Positions 45,482 through 56,571 of a DNA stretch of 64,000 bases are shown in pieces; the first letter of the stretch is position 1, and the number at the start of each line of letters is the position of its first letter. Location of the stretch: contig JAIXMG010000031.1 of the NCBI GenBank assembly GCA_025201345.1, positions 186,001-250,000 on the forward strand. The letters run 5' to 3'. The DNA is from Thamnidium elegans (taxonomy: Eukaryota > Mucoromycota > Mucoromycetes > Mucorales > Mucoraceae). A program made the translations under genes and the position numbers. A model generated the notes under the pieces. That model was given only the letters and a program-made list of their open reading frames with translations, was not told where the DNA came from and did no database searches.

Positions 45482-46831
45482 CGCCTGAAACTACAGATCG
45501 ATGTGTTGAGATATAATAAAAAAAAGGTGTTATTTTTATACTTGTCTTATCAATTAATAACTATGGTTATGCACAAAAAAAAAAAAAAAAAGTAGTAAGA
45601 TGCGGTTTTTTCTTGTAATGCGAGGCTTTAAGCATTTTAGTTAAAATGATAAAAGAAAGGATCGCCCAAGCATAAAGTAGTAAAATGCGTATCATCGTTT
45701 CAAGTATTTTACTCTTTTTGCCACTTTACAGGTACAGGGAAAACAAAAACTTTGTTATTAAAAAGAGAAAGAGGGTCATTGAAAAGGGAATTTTTTTTTT
45801 ATATGTTCCTGTATGCATTTGAATAGATATTATAGTAGATATTTTTCATAAAAACCATGCTGAGACCGATTGAAAAAAACGACAAGTAATTCCCCTTATT
45901 TTAACGGATAAACCTAAAAGAAAAAAAAAGTTACGCCCTTGAATCTTAACGAAACAGGTTATTCTCGGTGTTAAGTAGTGAATAGAAGTTAAATTATTTA
46001 ACAAACAAACATTTATTACCTCTACCCCTTTCCTTTGTGGGGATTTTTTTTTTTTTTTTATATCCTAATGATGGGAAATCAAAGAAGATTAAAGTTGTTT
46101 GTTTAAACAGGTTTCATTCATTTATTTAAAATGAAATGTAGCACATATAGTAGCGCGATGAAAAGGGGGTTTTGGGATAAATGTAAGTTATTACTCGGAA
46201 ATGACAAATCTAGAAGTAGTACAAATGTCAAAAAAATGATATCGTATCGTGGTTTCCACATTTTTTTTTTTTATTCTCGGAATTAAAAATATATTTATGG
46301 TATTTCATATTTATTTACGGGATTATGATCCCGAGAAAAACCTTGCAACTTTATTTGATAATAAGCTTTATATAAGATAAAATAATAATATATACACATA
46401 TATAAAAACGCCACATTCAATTAGTGATCTACATTTGTGTAATTTAAACTAATATTTCCCTTCTTTATCTTTTAGTTTTGAATAAGTTAACCTTTTTAAA
46501 GGATAATAATGATATAAAATAAAATAACAGTAAGGGGATTTAACTTACTCTAATCACGAAGTATATGAGTAAGCGTAAAAAAGGTTATTATAAAAGAAGG
46601 GGAACGTCTTTTTTTTTTGGGGGGGGGGTTAAAGGAGAAAGAGAAAGGGGTGGGTTTAATGTACAATAACAAACAAGTGTTTATATTTGACAAGTCTCGT
46701 TTTAGAAAAGTCCGTTTTAACAAAAAAAAAAAAAAAACGGGAACTAATAAAACCAATAAAATTTGATCAAATCTTTTTACTTTCTCCTTTTCTTTACTTG
46801 ATAAAAACAACATTCTCTTTTTCTTATAAAA
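44293..46831. other. Gene-free stretch, 2.5 kb, homopolymer-rich
   Basis: No gene recognised on either strand. It has a T29 run (44819-44847), A26 (45398-45423), A30 (45451-45480), a T12A16 palindrome (45194-45221), a G10 run near 46619-46628 and a GATCGTT/AACGATC inverted repeat near 45080-45106. Apparent frames here consist of poly-Lys, poly-Phe or other low-complexity text. The right end is the promoter of the WOPR regulator; such regulators often have long upstream regions. Confidence 0.55.
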
Positions 46832-47843
46832 ATGCCATTCACAAAGACTTTCCACGGTTTTATAGAGAATACAACTGATACACTATTAATTATTGAAGCG
46901 TGTAGAAATAAAATTTTACCAAAGATTAATAGACGGTTGATTGAAAGAGAACGTCATTCAATCAAGTCTGGTACAATTATAGTATTTGATGAAACAGAGT
47001 CAGGTAAGAACGAAATATATTTGTATAAACAGGTATACTTATAATGAATATATTTTAGGCATTAAACGCTGGACAGATGGATTTCTATGGAGCCCATCAC
47101 GTATCCTTGGTAACTTTCTTGTGTATCGAGAACTAGCCAGTCGAGAAACTCGAAAGAACGAAGAGGGTCAAAACGCATACGATCATCAAGAAGAATCAGC
47201 ATTAATACATCAAAGAGAGAGAGCACTTGTTGGATCATTAACAACAGCCAATACATCGTATAACTTTAAAAAGAATGGTTTAATCAAAAAAACCATTCGT
47301 ATCTTGGTGAATGGAAACTTTTTACATATTGTTAGCTATTACAGCAAAAGTGATGTCTTGAATAACTTGTTACCGACACCTTCTAGTAGTCCAGAACTTG
47401 CTGGATTACAAATCTCTGCAGATTTGATGCCACATTTACAAGGTTATGTTTCTTCGTCTGTTTCAACTACAGTTGATCCAATAAGGAAACGCAGTAAATC
47501 TTGTTTAGATAATAAGAAGGTTTATGAACAACAAAGTTATGGTGATAATTATAATAAGATTTATTATAGTCAATTAAATTATTCAAGAACTACACCTTTT
47601 ACAGAATTACCTCCACCTAATCCTCATATGCATTCACAGTTTAATCCAGTGACAACAGCTAAAGCACCTGGTTATGCTAATAAGTCACGTAAATTATATC
47701 ATCATGGTGGTTCATCTGATCCATTATCTCCTTCACCTACTCCATCTCCACCTGCTATTATGTGTGATAATAGGTATTATAATAACAGACCTACTCCATT
47801 TGATCCTTATCGTCATCATCCACCTACACTTGATAACTATTGA
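46832..47843 (+). CDS. Gti1/Pac2 family (WOPR-domain) transcription factor
   Basis: Fungus-specific DNA-binding regulator related to Wor1, Gti1, Pac2 and Ryp1, which control morphology, conidiation or nutrient responses. Two exons (46832-47003, 47059-47843) give 318 aa. WOPRa is FHGFIENTTDTLLIIEACRNKILPKINRRLIERERHSIKSGTIIVFDETESGIKRWTDGFLWSPSRILGNFLVYREL, with the signature RWTDGxxWSPSR. WOPRb is IRILVNGNFLHIVSYYSKSDVLNNLLPTPSSSPEL, after KKNGLIKKT. The C-terminal half is low in complexity, with Pro-, Ser-, Tyr- and His-rich stretches (PPPNPHMHSQF, LSPSPTPSPPA, YRHHPPTLDNY), probably activating. Which subfamily it belongs to cannot be judged. Confidence 0.92.
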
Positions 47844-47860
47844 TTCTTTCTTGTTTTAAT

Positions 47861-47864
<4 letters not shown>

Positions 47865-47912
<48 letters not shown>

Positions 47913-47926
47913 AAAAAAAAAAAAAA
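47865..47926. repeat. Interrupted A35-G-A26 tract
   Basis: 62 bp of A broken only by G at 47900, immediately 3' to the WOPR gene and before the convergent 14-3-3 gene. Confidence 0.9.
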
Positions 47927-48015
47927 GACAAAAGTATGGAACAAAAATTATTCAATGATAATTTTTTTTTTCTTTATAAAGTAAAAAAAGGGGAGGGGAG
48001 GTGAGTTATATTTGT

Positions 48016-48872
48016 TTACTTTGATTCATCAACAGCTTCAGCCTTGGCTTCATCAGACTTTTCTGTTTCTACATAATATAAATTAGTTAATAAACAATAA
48101 CAAAAAAACTTAAATATTATAATTTACCTTCTTGCAAGTCAGAAGTCCACAAAGTAAGGTTATCTCTCAGTAATTGCATAATGAGAGTAGAGTCTTTGTA
48201 AGATTCTTCAGAAAGAGTGTCCAATTCAGCGATAGCATCATCAAATGCTTGTTTAGCAAGATGACAGGCACGATCAGGAGAGTTGAGGATTTCATAATAA
48301 AAGACAGAGAAGTTCAAGGCAAGACCTAAACGAATAGGATGAGTAGGAGCTAATTCAGTTTGAGCGATTTCAGTAGCGGTCTTGTAAGCTTCATGAGCTT
48401 GTGTAGCAGATTCCTTACGAGCTTCACTTGTAAGGAATTCAGCAAGGTAACGATGATAATCACCCATCCTACAATATAAAATTAATATATAAAAAAATAG
48501 TGTAATTGTAACACAAGGTTATATTTACATCTTGTAGTAAAATACTTTAGATTCACCACCATGAGAATTGGGAATCAAGTTTTCAGCTAAAACAGCCAAG
48601 ATATCTTTACAGACATCTTGGAGTTCGGTCTCGATCTTTTGACGATAAGTCTTGATTTTTTCAACTTGAGCAGAGTTACCCTTACTCTCTTCCTTTTGTT
48701 CGATAGAAGAAACAATTCTCCAAGATGCACGGCGTGCACCAATCACATTTTTATAAGCGACAGATAAAAGGTTACGTTCTTCAACAGTTAATTCAACACC
48801 CATCTAAAATGAGTTTTTTTTTTAAAAAATGTGTAAGTGTCTCTCTCTTTTTTATACACGCACACACACACA

Positions 48873-48941
<69 letters not shown>

Positions 48942-49256
48942 ACACACATTCTCTCTATCTCTCTCTCTATCTCTATTTCCCCTTTTATTCTATCTCTATC
49001 TCTCTGTATTATTACCTTGGCAACATCCTTGGTGAAAGAAACCATTTCTATATTACAAATTATTTCATTAGTTATTTTATTTTTTTAAAAAAAAAAAGAT
49101 GATGAAGAGTTACCATCGTAACGTTCGGCTTGCTCAGCGAGCTTGGCCATGTAGACATTGTTTTCACGTTCCTGTTTTTTTTAAAGAAAAAAAAAAGTAA
49201 AAAGAATTAGTATACCGAGATGATGTAAAACGCGCTTTTGAACTTACAGTAGACAT
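48016..49256 (-). CDS. 14-3-3 protein
   Basis: Dimeric adaptor that binds phosphoserine/threonine motifs. Six exons on the minus strand (49248-49256, 49114-49171, 49016-49047, 48529-48803, 48128-48468, 48016-48068) sum to 255 aa, the family length. Signature 1 is [21 protein letters not shown] and signature 2 is [21 protein letters not shown]. Phosphopeptide-binding residues are conserved: Lys in SVAYKNV, Arg in GARRASWR, and the Arg-Tyr pair in [10 protein letters not shown]. The variable acidic tail is [12 protein letters not shown]. The first exon encodes only MST, as in the uS10m gene. Intron 3 (48804-49015) includes (CT)27 on the plus strand. In fungi it takes part in Ras/MAPK and nutrient signalling. 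Confidence 0.97.
48875..48928. repeat. (CT)27 microsatellite in 14-3-3 intron 3
   Basis: 54 bp of perfect CT repeat, preceded by a (CA) stretch and followed by CTAT repeats, inside intron 48804-49015. On the coding strand it is a GA repeat about 90 bp downstream of the donor, so it does not supply the pyrimidine tract. Confidence 0.9.
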
Positions 49257-49744
49257 GTGTAGATGAGGAGTTGGGTTTTAATAAAGAGAAGTTGTCAGAA
49301 AAAGAAAAAAGAGAGAGAAAAAAAAAGAGGGAAAATAAAAAATAAACTGAGATTATACTAAAAAAAAGTCGGTTATTAAAGTCATTTTTTTTTTTTAAAA
49401 AAAAAAAAAAGTCATGGTGAGGTATTGGATCAAGTGCATGTGTACGCACACATCAAAAAAAGAGTTTTTTTTTTTTAGTCACGCGATGTCAAATGGTTGC
49501 ATTTCTTTCTTTTAAGCTCTTGAGACAGTTTCCAATACGCTTTGAAACATTATTAAAAAGGGCTTATCTGTATTTAAGGTAACGCTGTAAACCATTGGTT
49601 CTTTTTGCATACATTATATAAACCGATAAAGTAAAAAAAAAAAAAAAAAAGATGAACGTGTGAAATCTTGAATAGGTTTTCTTTTAAACAGTGCTCACGG
49701 TACCCAATTTGCGGCTTTGTTTTTTTGTTGTTGCGGATTTACAA
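49257..49744. other. Intergenic region upstream of 14-3-3
   Basis: 14-3-3 promoter region. It holds a T12A14 palindrome (49385-49410) and A-runs; no gene. Confidence 0.5.
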
Positions 49745-50290
49745 ACTCTTTTTTAATTAATTTATGGTTCTGTTTACTTTACTGCTACTTAGAACTGCTC
49801 AATAGGGTTAAAGAGGGGATGAATACGCACTTAAAGCCTCTAGACTCAACCACTATACATATTCTGCTATCTTTTTTTTTTTTGTCGTAAATAGGAGAGT
49901 CATCTATGATAAGATGAAACCCTTTCATTCCATGATATTTATTTATCTGATCTAGAGTTTTCTTAATAGAATTAAGATAAGCTCCACCAAAAGAAGGCTT
50001 TTTACTGCAGTTTCCTTTCTTACCGCTTTTCGATCCATTCACAACATAATTTAACCTTATCTGGATTTTCTTGATTGGAAGATTGTGCTCCTTGGAGATA
50101 ACTATCTACAACATCTTTCGTATGTGCCTGAGGAAACTCGTCCGTATTTTAAATATTGTTTCTGCCTCTCTTGAAGCTGACTACTAGGTTCTCGGTTTAC
50201 TTTGTCTGTATATAACTCGCTTAGAATCTTTTTTAAGTCTCTTCATACCATTGTTTCCCGGTACGTTCGTTTATTACAGCCATTTTATCA
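49745..50290 (-). pseudogene. Dead Tc1/mariner (IS630-type) DDE transposase
   Basis: Reading the minus strand, GGAYLNSIKKTLDQINKYHGMKGFHLIIDDSPIYD corresponds to the segment around the second catalytic Asp of Tc1/mariner-like transposases. VVESRGFKCVFIPSL follows, as in the SRG-Y/F-KCxxLPPYSP block. A shifted frame then contains NPIEQF, the block with the third acidic residue, followed by a TAA where Trp is expected. Upstream, MAVINERTGKQWYEET is followed by several stops before DEFPQAHTKDVVDSYLQGAQSS. Multiple stops and frameshifts show an old, inactive copy. No terminal inverted repeats were identified. Confidence 0.75.
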
Positions 50291-51109
50291 GCTTTAATAT
50301 GAAGAAGTAAAACGCAGGAAAATTGAAAGAGTAAAGCTTTTTATAATTATTTATTATTATTACGGAGCACCTACTACTTGTGAATTTTCACTTTACACAT
50401 CAACGATGATCATATCGATGATGGAACCTCACTGCCTACTACTTCCTTTTCGGTACAAGAAAGGCCTATCGATTCTTTTTTTCAAGGGTATAAATTCCTT
50501 TATACATAGAGGACAAATCCGTGTTTCTTTTTAATTTTTGTATTTCGGTTTTACCAGACGATATTAAGTCTATGTATTTCGGCTCAAGTAAGTAGTTCGT
50601 ATAGGAAACAATTTAAATAATAATAACGTACCTCTATGAAAAGTGTAGAGACCATATGCCCATCCGTTACAAAACCACAATCGAAAAATATCAGTATTAA
50701 GTACGCAAGATGAACGAAGCTAATTCTAGAACGCAATGACCGACTTAATAGCATTTTGATCGACGCTGTCGCTAACGTAAGGAAATAAACAAGCTAATAA
50801 ATGAAGAAGAAATATAAGATATAAGCTCCTTTTAAAGGATGTGCGCATATGAAATAGAAGATACTTACTGCTATATTGGTTCATTATTCTATAATTTGTT
50901 TCATATGTACTCGTATTTATATTTGTTACTCATTTTTATGTACATAGGCTGTTCAAACTTATTTCATGCAAGCACACATTTTTTTTTATTGTTAAAAAAA
51001 AAAACCTGTGGCAATCAGGTATCTAAAAAAAAAGAAGGTGTCTACTATAAACTTAAAAACAGAGAGACTTGGTTTTATTATACAAGGCAAGACTTTTATT
51101 GTTATTTAT

Positions 51110-51155
<46 letters not shown>

Positions 51156-51183
51156 TAAACGTTTTTTTTTACATTTTTTTTTT
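50291..51183. other. Intergenic region with A43 run
   Basis: No gene recognised. It may include further decayed element sequence next to the transposase. Positions 51111-51153 form a run of 43 A, the longest homopolymer of the window, just 3' of the arrestin-like gene. Confidence 0.5.
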
Positions 51184-53711
51184 TTAAATCCCTAAAGAAA
51201 TCCCAAAATCTCCGCCAAACGATAACCTAGGTAACCTAGGCGGTTCACAATCATCTTGTATCAGTTGATTTAACGCAGCGTGTTGCGAAGACCCCTGTTG
51301 CAAATACGCCGGGAACGGTTCACATTCATCATCTTCATCTTCATCTTCATCACTATCATCAGTATATATCTTTGTCAATCTCTTACTAGGATCTTTGACG
51401 GAAGTAGGTATAGGCGGTAATCTTGCGTTCAAGTATCTATTGGGTGGTGTACTATCATAACTGATATCACTGTATCTACTCATCATCAACAACGATTGTA
51501 CATCAGGATCAACTGTAGACGAAGACCGACCACGTGATGAAGACACCAGTGATGGACCCAGTTGCAAAGAATCGTTGGTTAACGAAGAGATAGTGGAGAG
51601 TGCTATTCTGCGACGTAACGCATAACTGGTACGAGGCGATAATAATGTAGATGATGCAACTGTGTTCATGGCTGGCGACATGGCTGCAGCAGGAAACATT
51701 TCTTCTACTTGAGATGCTTGTATCTCTTGCGGTCTTAAGGCGATTGTGGCTGGTAGACCAGGCGCTGGACTAAAGACGGGTGATGGAGGTCTGGAATGAA
51801 GTGTAGGGTGACTTTTATTGGTGGATAGTGTGGCTGATGAACTTAGACTGGGTGCGTTGGCACTGGTCATCGATGTATCGGAATAAATGGAACGTAAATC
51901 ATCGTTTGTATCATCGTATGGTTGCCAAATTTTGTTTTTTCTATTATTATTGTTGTTGCTAGGCGTAGAGTTTAAGGCCATACGATCAATGGCTGGTAAA
52001 ACATCAGAACTGCCTGATGCTGTGCTGGGTGGTGGTGGTAATGGTAGATCAATAGGCGGCGGTGGTAGCGGACCTCGCTCTTTTCGGTTGGCGAGATCGA
52101 TATTGATAGGCTGTAATGCTTTACGATGAATAGGTTGTCTGCGCATGGTTGGAGTTGTGGTTCGAGGTCTTTCCTCAGGTTCAATAGGGTCAAGTCCACA
52201 AGATTCTTGTGAGGCTGTACTGAGATCAAATGCAGAAGCGAATTTTTTTAGCTTTCGATGTTCTTCTTGTCTGGCGAACGAGTTAGTTGACCCAGGAGTA
52301 GGAGAAAGTGCACGTCTACCAGTCGTATTTGGTTTTAAATCAAGTTGTGTATTATAATACTGTGTTACTGGCGGTGGTAGTACGCGACTTGGTTTGTTAA
52401 CAAACATCATAGGAGTGACTCTGCCTGTGATTTGACCTTCATCATCATCACTTGTGGGTGGCATAATACTTGTATCTCGTAAAATACTATAATTATCATC
52501 GTTTAAAAGTATTTGATCATCATCGGTTAGGCGATGAGCAGAGGATCGGGATTCTAATCGATAAGATAAAAACTCGGAACGCGCTACTTCTTCAAATGCA
52601 TATTTCATCATCATATCATCAGACGAAACTATGTTGGTTGGGTTGTCTCGTTTGGGTATAGAGGCTACAATAATAGGTATCTTTGCTTTGATCTCTTCGT
52701 ACTTCATGCCAAATTGAAAGGTAACTTCTATTTGGTGGTAAATGGAGACTAAAGGTGAATCAAGTGTGTAGGATAAGTATGGGTGAAGTCGATGTCGTAC
52801 AAGACATGGTCGCTTCCAGGCCGATGTTGATACGTCTGGTATATGAATTAAAGCTGGTACAGTTCTCTTGATATACTTTATATGTGTATCTTTATAATGA
52901 TTGGCGTCAGCCATTTTTTGATCAATATCGAATATTTGAGAATCTCGGTTACTAAAAGATAAATCTGAATCACATTTTGATAAAGATTGTCGTCTTTTTT
53001 TTTTTATATATATAAAAAATAAATTTTAATTTTACAATTTTATAAAAAAAAAACATGTGGGTATTACCTATATAGTTCAATTTGTACTATACGAGTGCGA
53101 ATGGATTGTACAGGCTTTTGATTGGCAAAACTTATATACTTTATAGCCATGGGAATATGTTCTTGTTCAATACAAACAATTTGAGGTGCATCAATCTCGT
53201 AATGAAATTTACCGGGTACGGTCCTTTGAAATAATTTTGTTTCAATAATAGGAGCTAGTTCTTTGTATGGTAATAGATGTCGACGTAATACAATTGGATA
53301 TTCTGCGGTCAAAGTTCTGGTGATACCTGTTGAAATAGAAACAATGACCTTATAGTTAATAGTGGCTCTTTTCACGAGTAAACTTCTTGGGTATATATTT
53401 GGTATATCGATCTCCCAAGGTATAATATGATCTCCTACTGGTAAAGTTGTCTTGGAAAAAATTGGTAATTTTAGTTTGGGTAAAAGTGGACAGGTTATTT
53501 CGAAATTGGTAGGTTGTTGTAAGGTGATATGGCTAAATCCTTTGAATTTGATAGACATGTTGCGAATTTTTACTGGCTTTGTTAAAGTAAACCTAACTTC
53601 ACCTTTTAATACACGTGCTGGTTCATTGGTATTTTCTGATTTGGCTGGGCCAATAAAATCAAGGTATCCTTCTGTAGGTTCAATTTCTATTGATTTGAAG
53701 CCATCCTTCAT
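51184..53711 (-). CDS. Arrestin-like (alpha-arrestin/ART) protein
   Basis: Two exons (53068-53711 and 51184-52993, minus strand) give 817 aa. The N-terminal arrestin fold is visible as GYLDFIGPAKSENTNEPARVLKGEVRFTLTKPVKIRNMSIKFKGFSHI, LPVGDHIIPWEIDIPNIYPRSLLVKRATINYKV and LTAEYPIVLRRHLLPYK. The C-terminal domain continues through QIVCIEQEHIPMAIKYISFAN into exon 2 (IPDVSTSAWKRPCLVRHRLHPYLSYTLDSPLVSIYHQIEVTF). The last 500 residues are long, disordered, Ser/Pro-rich text with a DEDEDEDDE acidic run. Fungal alpha-arrestins recruit Rsp5 to permeases via PPxY; I see no perfect PPxY (only PPNRY), so Rsp5 recruitment is uncertain. The splice acceptor (52994-52995) is preceded by an A11 run instead of pyrimidines. 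Confidence 0.85.
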
Positions 53712-54003
53712 ATTGATTAATTTGGATTTTATTGATTGAAAAATGGTATATATAATAAAATTGTTAAAAATTAAAAAATAAAATAAAAAATAAAATATAT
53801 AAAAAGAAGAAAAAGAGAGAATATAAAATAAAAAATTAGATGAGGGAAATAAGTTTATCTAATTTTATAAGTGTGTTACGGTCAATAAAGAAGAAAATAC
53901 TTTGGTAAAACATTAATTTTTAATTTTTCTATTTTTGAATTCAACAACAACCCCTACTCACATTTTTTTTTTCTTTTATTTTTTTTTTTTTTTTCCTTTC
54001 CTC

Positions 54004-55817
54004 ATGAAGCTCGTGTTAACATGCTTATTCATTCTGGTTGCCATAGAAGCATATTTAGCACCCTTTACTAAAGTAGAAGAAAGTTTTAATTTGCAAGCGA
54101 CTTATGATATATTGCACAGTTCTTTTTCAAACTATGACCATATTCAATTTCCTGGCGTTGTGCCTCGTACATTTGTTGGGGCAACACTATTAAGTATATT
54201 AAGCTATGCATTTATTCCTTTTCTTGATTTATTACAACAACAAGTATTGGTACGTGTTTTATTAGGTGGTTGTGTCGTTTTATCGATTGGTAAATTTTGT
54301 TCGGATGGTGTTAGTGCATTATTTGGAAGGACAACAGCTCGCATAACTATCTTATTGATGCTATGTCAATTTCACCTCGTGTTTTGGGTCTCTCGTACTT
54401 TACCAAATATGTTTGGATTACCATGGGTTGAGTTGGGTCTCTCCCATTGGTTGATTAGTTTGTCTCGTACCAGTGATAGTACCTATCAGTTAAACTGGAT
54501 GATTCGATACTTGACATTTGCTGGTATCGTGTTTCGATTTGAAATTGGTATTTTACTTGTCATTTTAGTATTGACCGAAATTTATTATGGTCGCTTGTCC
54601 TTTGTTGCAAGTATAAAGCAAATGGTTGTTACGGCAATTATTAGTTTAATTATAACTGTACCACTTGATTCCTTCTTTTGGAATCAATGGATATGGCCTG
54701 AGGGTATCGTGTTTTATTTTAATGTCATCTTAAACAAGAGTTCTCAATGGGGTACTTTGCCTTTCTATGCTTACTTTTTAAAGTTTTTACCACGCTTGCT
54801 GCTCATCTCTTTCCCCTTGTCAGCGTTGGCTTATGTAATCGATAGTCGTGTAAAACGTATGTTGACTCCCATGTTGATCTATGTCGCCGTTTTCTCATGT
54901 TTACCCCACAAGGAGTGGAGATTTATTGTGTATACTCTACCCGTTTTTACTGTCGCGGCCGCGGCTTCCGTAACTTGGTTTATCAATAGAGCTTGTCGGT
55001 CTTTGTTTTATCGAATGGTATTAGTCGGTGTTGCAGTCAGTTATGTGATTTCATTTATGGTCTCTCTGAGTGCTTTTCAAATATCACGACATAATTATCC
55101 CGGTGGCGAAGCATTATTTACATTACACCAGATTGAAAAGGATAATCAGGTACGTGTTCATCTTGATACCGAAACGGCCATGACAGGTGCTTCGCTATTT
55201 GGGCAGACGAACCCGAATTGGGTTTATTCTAAAAATGAAACTCATCATTCACAACACGATTTTATTGAAGGAAGGTATACTCATCTAATTACATCTAGAC
55301 CTGAAAAGTTCGACACATCCTTGTTTGAAGTAATTGATCAAACTTATGGTATTGATAAAGTGGAATTGAAAAGTTTAGAAGAATTGATTGCATCGATTAA
55401 ACAATTCGATTTTTCATATTTGAATGTAAAGTTAGTACCAAAATTGTTTACAATCAAGTTGATTGATCCTCAAAAGACTTGGGTTCAATCTACGTTACGC
55501 AAATATCCTGTTGTACTCTATAGTAAAACTTACTGGTAAATATAGATTTTTGTTTTTATTATAAAAATATATACTTATTTTTATTTTTTAGTCCCTATTG
55601 TAAAGCAGCAAAACAATTGATATCAAAATATTGTGATGATATTCATGTGATTGAAGTTGACTTGGAACAAGATGCTAGAGATATTCAACAAGCTCTTTAT
55701 GACTTGACTGGTCAATATACCTTTCCAAACTTGTTCCAGAATCAAATTAGTCTCGGCGGGTTTGATCGTTTGTCGGAATTGGATCGGAAGGGAGAGTTGA
55801 ATTTATGTAAAAAATAA
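54004..55817 (+). CDS. ALG12: ALG12 alpha-1,6-mannosyltransferase fused to C-terminal glutaredoxin
   Basis: Exons 54004-55535 and 55592-55817 give 585 aa. Residues 1-497 are a complete ALG12 (GT22), the ER enzyme that adds the eighth mannose to the dolichol-linked N-glycan precursor: APFTKVEESFNLQATYDIL near the N-terminus, FPGVVPRTF, WVSRTLPNMFGLPW, VPLDSFFWNQWIWPEGIVFYFNVILNKSSQWG, PHKEWRFIVYTLP and HNYPGGEAL. Then, without a break, KYPVVLYSKTYCPYCKAAKQLI, the HVIEVDLEQDARDIQQALYDLTGQYTFPNLF block (cis-Pro) and ISLGGFDRL form a full glutaredoxin with CPYC at 511-514. The first Cys codon is split by the 56-bp intron (TG|T). Retention of the intron gives ...YW and a stop at 55537-55539. The ATG 54004 begins MKLVLTCLFILVAIEAYLAPF. 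It shares a 292-bp divergent promoter with the arrestin-like gene. Confidence 0.9.
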
Positions 55818-56169
55818 TCAAAACGTAAACATAATTTCCACGTGGTAATTTATTTTATTACATATGTAATCAATTTATTGTAACATTGAATAATAATAAT
55901 AATAAAGTACAAGTTGACATATGTTAAGAATATCTTTTTTTTTTTCTATTATTAGTTGATAACGCTCAAATCGTTCGATTTATTTTTTAATTTAAACCAC
56001 ATACTCTTTTTTTTTATATTTTTATATATGTATATTTCGTCTTAAATTAGCTTATCTTTACTTTTATATATATTTTTATTTATTAGTAATTAAAGATCTC
56101 TTTTAATTAAAATACATATATATATTTTTTTTATTAAAACTATATTAAAGTTTTCCATCTTGTCGGTCT

Positions 56170-56200
<31 letters not shown>

Positions 56201-56571
56201 GTGTTACAAATTCGAAATTAATATCTAGGCAACACATCAGATTTTTTTTTTAAAAAAAAATACTTTAGAAAGAAAAAAGAGATTCATTATACAAATGCTC
56301 TTCGCCTGTATCACGACTTTACAAAACATGCATAACAAACCAGTATTCAATTTCTAATGTAGTTTCTATAACAATATTAATTCGGAAAGGCGAAGGAAGA
56401 ACATTGCCTTTTAATAAAATATCGCTGTAACGAACATAGTTGTCTCGTTTGAGACTTTAGAACAAGTATTTTTTTTGTTGTTGTTTATTAAAGCGTTCTA
56501 AGAAAGAAAGAGAGGGGGAAATGATGATAAAAAAAATGTGTATGTATATATATATATATAAAGAAAAATAT
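55818..56571. other. Convergent 3' region between ALG12-GRX and HSF
   Basis: Very AT-rich, with T28 (56173-56200) and a T10A9 palindrome (56242-56260). No gene recognised. Confidence 0.5.

Noticed and set aside
45061..45595. Several short frames in the gene-free stretch
   Set aside because: Poly-Lys/Phe translations of homopolymers; no conserved motif or credible splice sites.
48829..49102. Open frames of Ser-Leu repeats on the plus strand
   Set aside because: They are the (CT)n microsatellite read in three frames inside the 14-3-3 intron.
54004..55817. Idea that ALG12 and glutaredoxin are two separate genes wrongly merged
   Set aside because: The glutaredoxin beta-1 segment is encoded upstream of the intron in the same frame as ALG12, and no start codon with a promoter-like spacer separates them.
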